64,000 bases of DNA, taken from assembly GCA_017084465.1 (NCBI GenBank), contig CP070896.1:2035001-2099000 (forward strand). The letters run 5' to 3'. Shown one piece after another: positions 19,737 to 29,396 of the stretch. Source of the DNA: Lacrimispora xylanisolvens (lineage in GTDB: Bacteria > Bacillota > Clostridia > Lachnospirales > Lachnospiraceae). The notes under the pieces are model-generated. The model searched no databases and had not been told where the DNA came from. It saw only the letters and a program-made list of their open reading frames with translations. The position numbers were made by a program, and so were the translations under genes. Positions within the stretch are counted from its first letter, which is position 1. Every line of letters begins with the position of its first letter.

Positions 19737-20879
19737 TTATGCCTGGGAATCACCGGCCATCATGCCGGCCAGTTTCCTCTCCTTATACTCTCCATAACGG
19801 TGATTCTCGATTGCTTCGCGAATCTCTTCCATCATTGTATTATAAAAATACAGATTATGCAAGACACATAATCTCATGCCCAGCATTTCTTTTGCTTTTA
19901 ATAAATGCCTGATGTAAGCTCTGCTGTAGGAACGGCAGGTGGGGCACTGGCACCCTTCTTCAATCGGCTTATGATCCAGTTCAAATTTGGAATTAAATAA
20001 ATTTAATTTTCCATGGTTTGTATATACGTGACCGTGACGGCCGTTTCTTGACGGATAAACACAGTCAAAGAAATCCACGCCCCGATCAACAGCCTCCAGG
20101 ATATTGGCCGGAGTTCCGACTCCCATGAGGTAAGTGGGCTTATTCTCAGGCAGATAAGGCACCGTCTCATCAAGAATCCGGTACATCTCCGAGTGGCTCT
20201 CTCCTACTGCAAGACCGCCCAGAGCATATCCATCAAGATCCATGGCAGATATGGTTTTGGCATGGGCAATTCTGATATCTTCAAATGTTCCGCCCTGATT
20301 AATACCAAAGAGCAGCTGATCTTTATTAATGGTATCAGGCAGCTCATTTAACCTTGCCATCTCTTTCCTGCACCTCTCCAGCCATCTGGTGGTACGGTCC
20401 ACACTGTTTTGCATATATTCCCTGGTAGCCGGATGAGGAGGACATTCATCAAATGCCATAGCAATGGTAGATGCCAGATTGGACTGGATCTGCATGCTCT
20501 CTTCCGGACCCATAAAGATCTTGTGTCCGTCAATATGGGACTGGAAGTACACACCCTCTTCCTTAATCTTTCTAAGACCAGTCAGAGAAAACACCTGGAA
20601 GCCGCCAGAGTCTGTAAGAATGGGGCGGTCCCAGTTCATAAACTGGTGAAGACCGCCAAACTCCTTAATTAACCGGTCGCCTGTACGTACATGAAGATGA
20701 TAGGTATTGGAAAGTTCCACCTGGGTTTTAATTTCCCTGAGATCATCGGTGGACACAGCGCCTTTAATGGCTGCTACCGTTCCCACATTCATAAACACCG
20801 GTGTCTGGATTGTTCCATGCACCGTAGTCACTTCCGCCCGTTTTGCACGTCCGTCTTTTGCAATGATTTTATAGTTCAT
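19737..20879 (-). CDS. tgt: tRNA-guanine transglycosylase
   Basis: 380 residues. Exchanges guanine 34 for the queuine precursor preQ1. Catalytic and binding blocks: LTDSGGFQVFSL, FDECPPHP, GINQGGTFEDIR, LGGLAVGE and the nucleophile region GVDFFDCVYPSRNGRHG. The zinc site is CQCPTCRSYSRAYIRHL with a later His in CVLHNLYF. Full length. It lies 16 bases after secDF and 54 bases before yajC. Confidence 0.97.
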   Translation of the reverse strand: MNYKIIAKDGRAKRAEVTTVHGTIQTPVFMNVGTVAAIKGAVSTDDLREIKTQVELSNTYHLHVRTGDRLIKEFGGLHQFMNWDRPILTDSGGFQVFSLTGLRKIKEEGVYFQSHIDGHKIFMGPEESMQIQSNLASTIAMAFDECPPHPATREYMQNSVDRTTRWLERCRKEMARLNELPDTINKDQLLFGINQGGTFEDIRIAHAKTISAMDLDGYALGGLAVGESHSEMYRILDETVPYLPENKPTYLMGVGTPANILEAVDRGVDFFDCVYPSRNGRHGHVYTNHGKLNLFNSKFELDHKPIEEGCQCPTCRSYSRAYIRHLLKAKEMLGMRLCVLHNLYFYNTMMEEIREAIENHRYGEYKERKLAGMMAGDSQA

Positions 20880-20895
20880 TTACAATTCCTTACTT

Positions 20896-23047
20896 TTATA
20901 TTTTGCTTTTCGCAGTTGCTTTCACACCAGAATTCTTCTTACCCTTATTCACAGTCATAATATACCACAGGGATCCTGTGATGCATACGGAAGAATAGGT
21001 ACCGCATACAATACCCACCATAAGCGGAAGGGCAAACTCCCGAATGGATGAAACTCCCATAATAAACAGAACAAATACCATGATAAATGTTGTAAGAGAG
21101 GTATTAATACTTCTGGTAAATGTCTGAGTGATACTTAAGTTAACGATCTCAGCAAGCTCCATCTTACTCTGAGTCTTTAAGTTTTCACGGATACGGTCAA
21201 AAATAACAATGGTAGCGTTGATGGAATAACCTACAATCGTAAGCATGCAGGCAATAAATGTAGAGCCTACAGACCATTTTAAGATTGCATAAAAAAGCGA
21301 GTACAACAAGCACATCATGAACCAGTGCCAGTACCGCACTGCTTGCAAACCGGATATCCTTAAACCGGAACCAGATATACAGAAGCATACAGATGGTAGC
21401 TATAATAACAGCCACAATTGCATCACGCTTCATTTCCTGGCTGATTGCTCCCGGAAATGCTCTCTGCAGTGATCTTTTCTGATTCTACTCCAAAATGTTC
21501 TACCATGGATTTATTCAGTGCTTCTCTCTCATCCACAGTTAAGGTTCTTGTCTTAATAATAACTTCATTGGTACCTGCTACCTTCTGAGTCTGTACATCG
21601 GCATCTTTGGTAATCTGCTCAACCACCGGAACTACATCGGAAGAGATTTTTTCCAGAGTCATGTCTTCATTAAATGTAACATTTGTGGAAGTACCGCCTT
21701 TAAACTCCATGCTGTAATTTAAAATACTTCCAGTCTGGGACCGATTCACTCCAAGCCATGCAAGACCAATAACAATAACAATGAGGGAGGCAGAAAACCA
21801 GATCATACGCTTTGAAACAAAATCGATGGGCTTTCTGTCCTTTTTGATACCATACATTTTTTCATTTTCAAATCCCAGTTTAAACAGACTGTTTAATACG
21901 AACTTTGTCACAAACAGCGCAGTTATCATGGAAAGTACGATACCGATTGCAAGTGTGGAAGCAAAGCCTTTTACTGTACCAGATCCTCTCCAGAACAGCA
22001 CAGCTGCTGCAATTAATGTTGTAACATTTCCATCGATGATCGCAGACAGCGCTTTATGAAAGCCAGCCTCGATGGCACTTTTTACATTTTTTCCATATCC
22101 AATCTCTTCTTTGATACGGGTAAAGATAATTACGTTTGCATCCACCGCCATACCAATGGACAGAATAATACCTGCAATACCAGGAAGAGTAAGAGTCACC
22201 TCAAACGCCTCTAACAAAATTAAGATCACGCCTACATAAATAGACAGTGCGATAACAGAAGCAACTCCGGGAAGTAAATAGACAAGAATCATAAATACAG
22301 CCACAATGGCAAATCCGATTACACCTGCTTTTAAGCTGGTATTGATGGCTTCCTGTCCCAGTTTTGCACCTACTACATTGGAACGTAATTCTTCCAGTTC
22401 GAGAGAAAGAGATCCAATACGAATGGTAGAAGCCAGTGTTTCCGCTTCTTCATAAGAGCTCATTCCGCTGATCTGGCACTGACCCTGGGTAATTGGTTCC
22501 TGAACAACGGGGTTTGAGTACATCTTTCCGTCATAGATAATCGCAATTCGTTTCCCAACGTTGGCAGTGGTTACATCACCAAATACCTTTTTCCGTCATC
22601 AGTAAACGTTAAATCTACCATATATTGCTTGATGCCGTTATTTTCAGTAATAACAGGTTTTGCAGTAGACACCTGGTTACCATTTAAAATAACTTTTCCA
22701 GCTTCATCTGTAAATGTTAAGGAACCAGGTTTTCCAAGTTCTTCAAGAATTGCATTGGCATCTGAAACGCCTGGGATATCAACGTTAATACGGTTGTCAC
22801 CCTCCTGATATACCTCTGCCTCAGTGCTGTAGTTTTGAACTCTCTGCTGCAGCTTGTAGATGGTATCCTTCATGTCCTCTTCACTTGGTTTTTCTTCTTT
22901 TGCCTGATAGGTAATGCTGACGCCCCCCGCCAGATCAAGTCCAAGCTTAATGTCACCCATGGTAGTATATCCAAAATAACCGAATAAACCAACCATCACC
23001 AGTGCAATAATCAGCCCTAACAGGCCCTTGCCTTTGTTACTTTTCAT
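20896..23047 (-). CDS. secDF: SecDF fused protein-export membrane protein (three frame breaks)
   Basis: SecD and SecF use the proton motive force to help export. The SecD part begins near MKSNKGKGLLGLIIALVMVG and contains DIKLGLDLAGGVSITYQ. The same reading frame runs from the SecD C-terminus (GIAGIILSIGMAVDANVIIFTRIKEEI) into SecF (YSMEFKGGTSTNVTFNE) without a stop, so it is a natural fusion as in Bacillus. Breaks occur near 22585 (one A missing restores DGKKVFGDVTTANVGKR), 21450 (G run) and 21297 (T run). The SecF end has MLTIVGYSINATIVIFDRIREN. Confidence 0.92.
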
Positions 23048-23109
23048 GACTTTTCTCCTTCACTTTTGGATTAAAACAAGTTTAAGTCTGAAAGCTGAAA
23101 CTTTCAGTC

Positions 23110-24504
23110 TTATTCTCCAGCCAATGCTGCCTTAATCATGATCGCACATTCAATCCGTTTCTTCTGCATCTCGCAGCCGGTATCATACGCATCCGTAATG
23201 CTTCCATGAAAATTATAGGAGTTAGCTGCACAGCCCCCGCTGCAATAAAACCTTGCGAAGCAATCCCGGCATTTGTCTTTTGCATAAACGTTGCAAAGTT
23301 TAAATTCATCGCGGATCTGTGTGTTTGTCACACCTGTATCTACATTGCCCAGAAGAAATTCTTCTTCTCCGACAAATTGGTGGCATGGATAGAAATCACC
23401 CCATGGCGTAACCGCCAGATATTCGGTCCCTGAACCGCAGCCAGACAATCTCTTGGCCACACAGGGTCCCTGAGTCAGATCAATATTAAAGTGGAAGAAA
23501 TTAAATCCTTTTCCTTCCTTCTGTCTCTTAATATACTCAACAGCCAGCTTATCATACTCCTCTAAAATAGCCGGAATATCTTCCTGTCTGATAGAATAAT
23601 CCTCTTCATCCTGAGCCACAACCGGTTCAATGGACATGCTCTCAAACCCAAGATCTGCAAACTCCAGCACATCTTTTGAGAAATCCATATTATTCCGTGT
23701 AAACGTACCCCGGATATAATAATCCTTTTCCCCTCTCAGTTTTGCGAACTTCTGAAATTTAGGAACAATCAGCTCATAGCTTCCCTTCCCGTTCCGGAAT
23801 GGCCGCATCTGATCATTGACTTCCTTGCGTCCATCAAGACTCAGCACCACATTGCTCATTTCCCGATTACAGTATTCCATAATCTCATCATTTAAAAGCA
23901 CGCCGTTGGTAGTCATGGTAAAACGAAAGTTCTTATTATATTCTTTCTCTTTTGAGCGCCCGTATTCAACAAGTTGTTTTACAACTTCCCAGTTCATCAA
24001 CGGTTCGCCGCCAAAAAAGTCCACTTCCAGATTCTTACGGTTGCCGGAATTGGCAATCAGAAAATCCAGAGCCTTCTTACCAACCTCAAATGACATCAGT
24101 GCACGGCGTCCATGATACTCCCCTTCTTCCGCAAAGCAGTACTTGCATGCAAGGTTGCAGTCATGAGCAATATGTAAGCAAAGAGCCTTCACAACGGTCT
24201 TTCTCTTTTTAAAATCAACCACATAATCATGGTAAATATCCTTGGTAAACAGTTCCCCTTCATCGATCAGAAACTGAATTTCTTCCAGAGCCTCTCTCAC
24301 CTCAGCCTCATCATAGGTACTTAAAAGCTCCAAAAGCACTTTCTCTTTTGCTTCCTTTGGAAGCGCTGCGGCCTTTTCCATATCCGGCACCAACGGTGCT
24401 GCAATCTTTACAGCATCATACATAACCGGATCAACCGAATGAACAGACCCGCTGTTGACATCCATAATAATATGGAAGCCATTATTAATATATTGATGGA
24501 TCAC
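23110..24504 (-). CDS. scfB: SCIFF maturase, radical SAM/SPASM thioether-forming enzyme
   Basis: 464 residues. The N-terminal ~100 residues form a peptide-recognition region. The radical SAM cluster is in CLHIAHDCNLACKYCFAEEG (CxxxCxxC embedded), followed by FFGGEPLMNW. The SPASM region has CVAKRLSGCGSG, CHQF and CRDCFARFYCSGGC for two auxiliary clusters. The family (ScfB/CteB) installs Cys-to-alpha-carbon thioethers in the SCIFF peptide. Directly follows scfA, separated by a hairpin. Confidence 0.96.
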   Translation of the reverse strand: MIHQYINNGFHIIMDVNSGSVHSVDPVMYDAVKIAAPLVPDMEKAAALPKEAKEKVLLELLSTYDEAEVREALEEIQFLIDEGELFTKDIYHDYVVDFKKRKTVVKALCLHIAHDCNLACKYCFAEEGEYHGRRALMSFEVGKKALDFLIANSGNRKNLEVDFFGGEPLMNWEVVKQLVEYGRSKEKEYNKNFRFTMTTNGVLLNDEIMEYCNREMSNVVLSLDGRKEVNDQMRPFRNGKGSYELIVPKFQKFAKLRGEKDYYIRGTFTRNNMDFSKDVLEFADLGFESMSIEPVVAQDEEDYSIRQEDIPAILEEYDKLAVEYIKRQKEGKGFNFFHFNIDLTQGPCVAKRLSGCGSGTEYLAVTPWGDFYPCHQFVGEEEFLLGNVDTGVTNTQIRDEFKLCNVYAKDKCRDCFARFYCSGGCAANSYNFHGSITDAYDTGCEMQKKRIECAIMIKAALAGE

Positions 24505-24563
24505 TTGTATTCTCCTTAATTAAGATTTAAACCCGTAATCATATTTAGCAGACAAGCGAAGCA

Positions 24564-24590
24564 ACCCCTACCGTCTAACGACCGTAGGGG
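24564..24590 (-). terminator. Stable hairpin between scfA and scfB
   Basis: CCCCTACCGTC pairs with GACCGTAGGGG around TAAC with one mismatch. No T run follows on the minus strand, so it may be an RNA-stability or attenuation element that keeps scfA message above scfB. A wider GCAGA/TCTGC pair flanks it. Confidence 0.6.
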
Positions 24591-24632
24591 CATCTGCTTA
24601 TCTGCCTTATGGCTGTACTATACAGTTTTATA

Positions 24633-24779
24633 CTAGCGATTGCTGTTCTCGCAGCTCTGGTTACCTACTGTACAGGATGTTTTGCAAGCTGACTGACAGG
24701 AAGTCTGGCACTCACCGCAGCCGCCTTTTTTCATAGATTCTTTTAATGTACTGGAACTTAATGTTTTTACGTGTTTCAT
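24633..24779 (-). CDS. scfA: SCIFF ranthipeptide precursor (six cysteines in ~45 residues)
   Basis: 48 residues beginning MKHVKTLSSSTLKESMKKGG, the highly conserved SCIFF leader. The core has exactly six cysteines: GGCGEC, TSC, SAC, TSC and QSC. The maturase ScfB lies downstream. The ATG at 24779 follows AGGAGGTG. The peptide is near universal in Clostridia. Its role is unsettled, with regulation of motility or quorum-type behaviour proposed for relatives. Confidence 0.97.
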   Translation of the reverse strand: MKHVKTLSSSTLKESMKKGGCGECQTSCQSACKTSCTVGNQSCENSNR

Positions 24780-24815
24780 AAACTTACACCTCCTGTATTT
24801 GCCTAATTCTTTGAG

Positions 24816-24844
24816 ATTATACCACATGTTTTTAACCAGTGCAA
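24816..24844 (-). promoter_or_regulatory. scfA promoter
   Basis: TTGCAC (24839-24844), 17-base spacer, TATAAT (24816-24821), with a strong AGGAGGTG ribosome site downstream. Confidence 0.78.
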
Positions 24845-24962
24845 GATGAATTGCCCCCTTAAGAAGGCGCCGAAACATTTTTTTCAACCGCCAATATATT
24901 CGAATATCCTCCCTGATGGACGAATATACTGAACCAGAAGACAAGACATAAGGAGAAAAAAC

Positions 24963-25322
24963 ATGGAAAAATCAAAGCTTCAGGTCACACTTAGAAATCT
25001 GCTTGTCACCTACATATTGACCGGAGTCCTGCTGGTGATCCTGGCCTTAGCGCTTTATAGATTCCGGCTGAAGGAAGGTCAGATCCGGCTGGGTGTCAAC
25101 GCAGTATACGTTATCACCTGTCTCTTTGGAGGGATTCTCATGGGGAAGAGCATAAAGCAGAGGAGATTCTTCTGGGGCCTGTTACTGGGTCTTTTGTATT
25201 TCCTTGTGCTGCTGGCAGTTTCCTTTATGCTGAACAGAGGGATTAACGGGTCGATGAATCAGATACTGACTACTATGGCGATCTGCGCGGCTAGTGGGAC
25301 TGCGGGGGGGATGCTTAGTTAG
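24963..25322 (+). CDS. TIGR04086 family membrane protein
   Basis: 119 residues with four hydrophobic segments: VTYILTGVLLVILALALYRF, NAVYVITCLFGGILMG, FWGLLLGLLYFLVLLAVSF and TTMAICAASGTAGGMLS. Spacing and the glycine-rich ends match the TIGR04086 family, often found near the scfAB-yajC locus in Clostridia. Function unknown. Divergent from scfA. Confidence 0.82.
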   Translation: MEKSKLQVTLRNLLVTYILTGVLLVILALALYRFRLKEGQIRLGVNAVYVITCLFGGILMGKSIKQRRFFWGLLLGLLYFLVLLAVSFMLNRGINGSMNQILTTMAICAASGTAGGMLS

Positions 25323-25366
25323 TGGGGTAGACGAGATTAGAGATGGAGGGGAATGGGGGGCTGGCG

Positions 25367-25614
25367 GAAAATGAGGAGTCCGGTCCCCGGATACGCTCAT
25401 GGTTTCGGACGGGATAGGTGTAAGGGCGAGAAAGCACAAAAATAAGGACACCGGCACCATTCGTCAGGTTTTCTTGATGAAAACCCGACTCAGGGCGCCT
25501 AAAAAACGGACTTTGTGAGTCCGTTTTTTGTCCTCATTTTTGCACTTCCTCTCCCTAACACCTATCGACGCCCTACACAAATCGCCGTATCCGGGGACCG
25601 GTCTCCTCATTTTC
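25367..25614. repeat. Fold-back element 1: large imperfect inverted repeat with internal hairpins
   Basis: The outermost 29 bases (25367-25395) pair with 25586-25614 with one mismatch. The arms stay alignable inwards over about 85 bases; GATAGGTGT and an (A)GCACAAAAAT/GTGCAAAAAT block recur in the right places. Inside are two hairpins: GGTTTTC/GAAAACC (25468-25486) and a terminator-like one around CGGACT/AGTCCG flanked by A6 and T6 (25501-25529). No credible ORF. The element fills the space between convergent genes. Confidence 0.75.
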
Positions 25615-25737
25615 TGTTCAACTTTGATTCTCCATCTGGGAAAAGACGTCGCGGACAAAAGGTGAAATAAGCATATTTACTTCGTTAAAATCGAAGACGT
25701 GGAGTGTTTCATTTCCAGAGGGGCCTGCGGCGTCGAG

Positions 25738-25985
25738 GGAAACAGGACAGACCAAGAGGGGCGGAGACGGTTTGGAGGCGGGGTTAGAAGTTCTTAGGCC
25801 GGAGAGGTGCAAAAAACATGGGCGGAAATTGGCTTCAAAGCCAATTTCCGAGGAAACCCTGAGCGCGAATTTCTTTCAGAAATTCGGGTGAAGTGTTTCC
25901 GATCCCATGTTTTTTGTGCCTGTCCGGTCTTAGAAGTTCTCCCGCCGAAACTCTGTCTCAGTCCCTCTTGGTCTGTCCTGTTTCT
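25738..25985. repeat. Fold-back element 2: second large imperfect inverted repeat of the same layout
   Basis: Bases 25740-25760 pair perfectly with 25963-25983. An inner arm at 25805-25822 (AGGTGCAAAAAACATGGG) pairs with 25904-25921, with two changed positions. Two internal hairpins follow: GGAAATTGGCTT/AAGCCAATTTCC (25823-25849) and GAATTTCT/AGAAATTC (25866-25885). Total length and the offset of the inner arm match element 1 closely. The right arm overlaps the last codons of the CNNM gene. Confidence 0.75.
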
Positions 25986-27244
25986 TCAACCCCCAGATAC
26001 ATTCTCACTTTATCAATTCGGTTTTTATCTAAGGCTTCCACTACCAGCCTGATATCACCGTAAACTACTTCTTCTCCCTGCTCGGGTAGACGGTCTAGGA
26101 GTCCGATGATTAATCCGGCTATGGAATCGTAATCCTCTGATTCCAGTTCCAGGCCAAGCCTGTCGTTTAAATCGTCTAGCTTCATGGAGCCTTCCACAAG
26201 ATATTCGTGGGGGGCTACTTCTACCAGCTCGTTCTCTTCGTCTTCATCGTATTCGTCCCGGATCTCTCCAACAATCTCCTCCAGTAAATCTTCCAGGGTG
26301 ATCATGCCGGCTGTCGCTCCGTATTCGTCCAGGACAATCACTACGTTGTTACAGGTCTGGCGCATCTCTATCATGAGTTCAGCTGTTTTTTGTACTCATA
26401 TGTATAGAGGGGCTCTCTCAGAAAATTACGGATATTGAAATCCGTACTGTTGTCGGTTAAAAGCAGGTCTTTCATGTTGATGATTCCAATTACATTGTCA
26501 TTGGTTTCTTCGAACACAGGTATTCTGGTGTACATCTCTTCACGGAAAATATCGATCAGCTCTTCGTATGTGGCATTTACATCTACTAAGGTCATGTCAA
26601 TACGAGGTATCATGATGTCCCTGGCTACGGAATCGCCGAAATCAAATACATTGTTAATCATCTTTCTTTCTTCTGATTCAATTACGCCTTCTTCATGGCT
26701 TACATCTACGATGGTTCTCAGTTCGTCTTCTGTAATGGAATCCTGCTTTTTGTTGGGGTTCACGTGAATGAAACGCAAAAAGCTGGAGGAAAGAATGTGT
26801 ACTACATAGATGACTGGTGTCATGACTGTCATAAATGCGTAGATGATTTTTGCATATTTTAAAGCAATCGTTTCGGAATATAAGGTTGATATGGTCTTAG
26901 GGGAGATTTCTCCAAAAAACCAATATTACAAGGGTCAGAATGCCGGTTCCAATGCTGATCGCCTTATTTCCCCATATACTCATGACAAGTGTGGTGGACA
27001 AAGAAGAGGCGGTTAAATTTGCCACATTGTTTCCAACGAGAATTGCGCTGAGCATCTTGCCCTGGTTTTCCAGTATCTTTGTAAGCGTAATGGCATTCTT
27101 GTTGCCTGCTTCTGCCAGAGTTCTTACTCTGATCCGGTTCACCGTCGTAAGTGCTGTCTCAGCGGATGAGAAAAATGCTGATAATGAAACTAATAAAATT
27201 AACATAAGCAACTGTATATAGTCACTCGAATCCAAAAAAATCAA
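25958..27244 (-). CDS. CNNM/CorC-type transporter with CBS pair (hemolysin C family; two frame breaks)
   Basis: About 428 residues. The N-terminal CNNM membrane domain has SLSAFFSSAETALTTVNRIRV and ILVGNNVANLTASSLST. A CBS pair follows (RDIMIPRIDMTLVDVNATYEELI; TRIPVFEETNDNVIGIINMKDLL), then a CorC_HlyC domain (DYDSIAGLIIGLLDRLPEQGEEV). Breaks lie near 26920 (one T too many; restored GEISPKTIS) and 26395 (one A missing; restored YKKTAELMIEMRQ). The family is linked to magnesium or cobalt handling. The C-terminus runs into fold-back element 2. Confidence 0.9.
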
Positions 27245-27271
27245 CTCCTGTTTTTTTATATTTTACGAATG

Positions 27272-27300
27272 ATTGTACAATAGAAAAACGGCTGTGTCAA
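27272..27300 (-). promoter_or_regulatory. CNNM promoter overlapping the lspA terminator
   Basis: TTGACA (27295-27300), 17-base spacer, TACAAT (27272-27277). The -35 box lies in the loop and right arm of the upstream terminator hairpin. Confidence 0.75.
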
Positions 27301-27319
27301 GAATACAGCCGTTTTTTTT
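27284..27319 (-). terminator. Terminator after lspA
   Basis: AAAACGGCTGT pairs with ACAGCCGTTTT around GTCAAGAAT; T-rich on both strands. Confidence 0.88.
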
Positions 27320-27322
27320 GAT

Positions 27323-27788
27323 TCAGCGTTCTTTGAAGGCACGTATGGTTTCAATGATTATGATGAGGCCAGCGCCTAAAAAGATGAAGAGATCGCCCAG
27401 GTTAAAGACTACTTTTTTCAGCCTGCCGTACTGAATACTGAAATAGTCTACTACGTAATGACGGACCAGACGGTCGTACAGATTGCTGATTGCGCCTCCG
27501 AGGGCAATGGAAAAGGCCAGCTTTTCTGCTGTCTTTCCTTTGCTTTAAGAGACATGCCAGCATTCCTCCGATGAAGGAGGCAACTGCCAGGGGAATCATG
27601 GAAACAAGTTCCGGACGGTCTTTTAAATAGCCAAAGGAAAAGCCGGGATTGTGATTCTTGTATAGAAGGATCTTACCGCCGCTTTTCTCTAATTCTTTAG
27701 GGAAGTCTGATTCGTTTTGCTGTTCTATGGCCTGCTTGATGAATAAGTCGAGAGCCGCAAGGATACCTATAATACCGATATATAGCAT
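27323..27788 (-). CDS. lspA: Lipoprotein signal peptidase (frame broken near 27545)
   Basis: Cleaves lipoprotein signal peptides after lipidation. The first part has LDLFIKQAIEQQ and a membrane helix (LVSMIPLAVASFIGGMLACLL). In the other frame the catalytic Asp blocks follow: LAFSIALGGAISNLYDRL and HYVVDYFSIQYG, then FNLGDLFIFLGAGLIII. One added A near 27545 joins them. Total about 154 residues, normal. Downstream of clpX. Confidence 0.9.
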
Positions 27789-27806
27789 GTTTCACTCTCC
27801 TTTCTT

Positions 27807-29205
27807 CTATCCTCTCATCTGAATGAGAGGGCCTCCGTTTTTGTCTAAGTAAGCTCTGGTGATGATCACGGAACCGATGTTGGGGTCTTTGGGAATCTCA
27901 TACATGATGTCCAGCATGAAGCTCTCTATGATGGCACGGAGGGCTCTTGCACCGGTCTTCTTTTTCAGTGCCTCCTCGGCAATCCACTCCAGTGCTTCGT
28001 CTTCAAATACCAGTTTTACCTCGTCCAGTTCCAAAAGCTTCTGGTACTGTTTTAATATGGCATTCCTAGGCTCGTTTAATACCCGGACTAATAGTTCTTT
28101 GGTTAATGTTTCCAGGGTGACCGTGATGGGGAGCCGTCCAAGAAACTCGGGTATCATGCCGAATTTTTTTAAATCTTCGTTGGTTACACGGGAGAGTATG
28201 TTGGCATCTTTGTCGTATTTGTCTTTTAATTCGGAGGAAAATCCTATGGAGGTCTTTTCTTTGAGACGCTCTTTGATGATATCTTCCAGATCAGGGAAGG
28301 CACCGCCGCAGATGAACAGGATGTTCTCGGTGCGTACGGTGGTCATGGGGGTCATGGCATTCTTCTGGTTCGCGCCTACAGGGACCTCTACAGTACTTCC
28401 TTCCAGTAGCTTTAATAATTCCTGCTGAACAGACTCGCCGCTTACATCTCTGCTGCTGGTATTCTTCTTTTTTGCAATTTTGTCAATTTCATCAATGAAG
28501 ATGATTCCACGTTCTGCCCGCTCAACATCGTTATCTGCGGCAGATAGAAGTTTTGATACTACACTTTCAATGTCATCACCGATGTATCCGGCCTCTGTTA
28601 AGGAGGTGGCATCTGCGATTGCAAGAGGGACGTCTAAGAGTCTGGCTAGTGTTTTTACCAGATAGGTCTTACCGCTGCCGGTTGGTCCGATCATGAGAAT
28701 GTTGGATTTCTCGATTTGGACGGCATCTTCGTCATTTTACTGTGTCTGCAAGGTATACACGCTTATAGTGATTGTAGACCGCTACGGATATGGCTTTTTT
28801 CGCCTGCTCCTGGCCGATGATGTATTCGTCAAGCTTCTGACGAACGGTATGAGGGGCTGGGATGTCTTTTCGCTCCAACTGCTTTTTGGGCTCTTTGTCG
28901 GATCTCTTTTTGATTTTTTGTTTTTTGGGGATCTCCAGGTCTTTGTTCAGGCTTCCCAGATCGTTGAGGTTTAAGTTCATGTAGGGCATTCCGGGGAGCT
29001 TGCTTAGGTCAAGACCTCCCTGAGTGACGGAATCAAAGGCTTTCTGCATACAGTCATGGCATAAATTCATGCCTCCTGGCATGGATACCATGGAACCTGC
29101 CTTGCTTTCTGGTCTGCGGCATACGTAACATATTTTTTCGTATTCTGATTCGTCTTCATTTTTTTCTTTATCAATATCAGAGTTTTGGATCTTGTTGTCT
29201 TCCAT
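27807..29205 (-). CDS. clpX: ClpX, ATP-dependent unfoldase of ClpXP (frame broken near 28735)
   Basis: Recognises and unfolds substrates for ClpP. The N-terminal zinc domain is CYVCRRPES with CHDC later. The AAA+ domain has [10 protein letters not shown] (Walker A), [10 protein letters not shown] (Walker B), and the sensor/arginine part [33 protein letters not shown] is a family block near the C-terminus. The break is after YLADTVK: four As where five give [20 protein letters not shown]. The ATG at 29205 has GGAGG close by; an upstream TTG (29235) after AAAGGAG is an alternative. clpP is not in the window. Confidence 0.94.
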
Positions 29206-29280
29206 CTTCTCCTCCAGAAAATCTTTATCGTTCAAAGTATAATCTCCTTTTGTCTGTAATTCTATACTGTATATCAGATT

Positions 29281-29309
29281 ATTATAAAGCATTTAAAAGA
29301 GTCGTACAA
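29281..29309 (-). promoter_or_regulatory. clpX promoter
   Basis: TTGTAC (29304-29309), 17-base spacer, TATAAT (29281-29286). No CtsR operator repeat was recognised. Confidence 0.68.
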
Positions 29310-29349
29310 GAGGAGACAGACAGTTTAGAGTTTTTTAATGAAATGAAAA

Positions 29350-29382
29350 AACTCCCGGATTCCTCTGAGGATTCCGGGAGTT
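29350..29382 (-). terminator. Terminator after htrA
   Basis: ACTCCCGGA(A)TCC pairs across a short loop with its reverse arm GGATTCCGGGAGT, with A6 and T-rich flanks. Confidence 0.88.
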
Positions 29383-29396
29383 TAATTTTTTATTTG

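Noticed and set aside
25464-25658. Open frames within the fold-back elements
   Set aside because: Short, basic, without ribosome sites, and explained by the inverted-repeat sequence.
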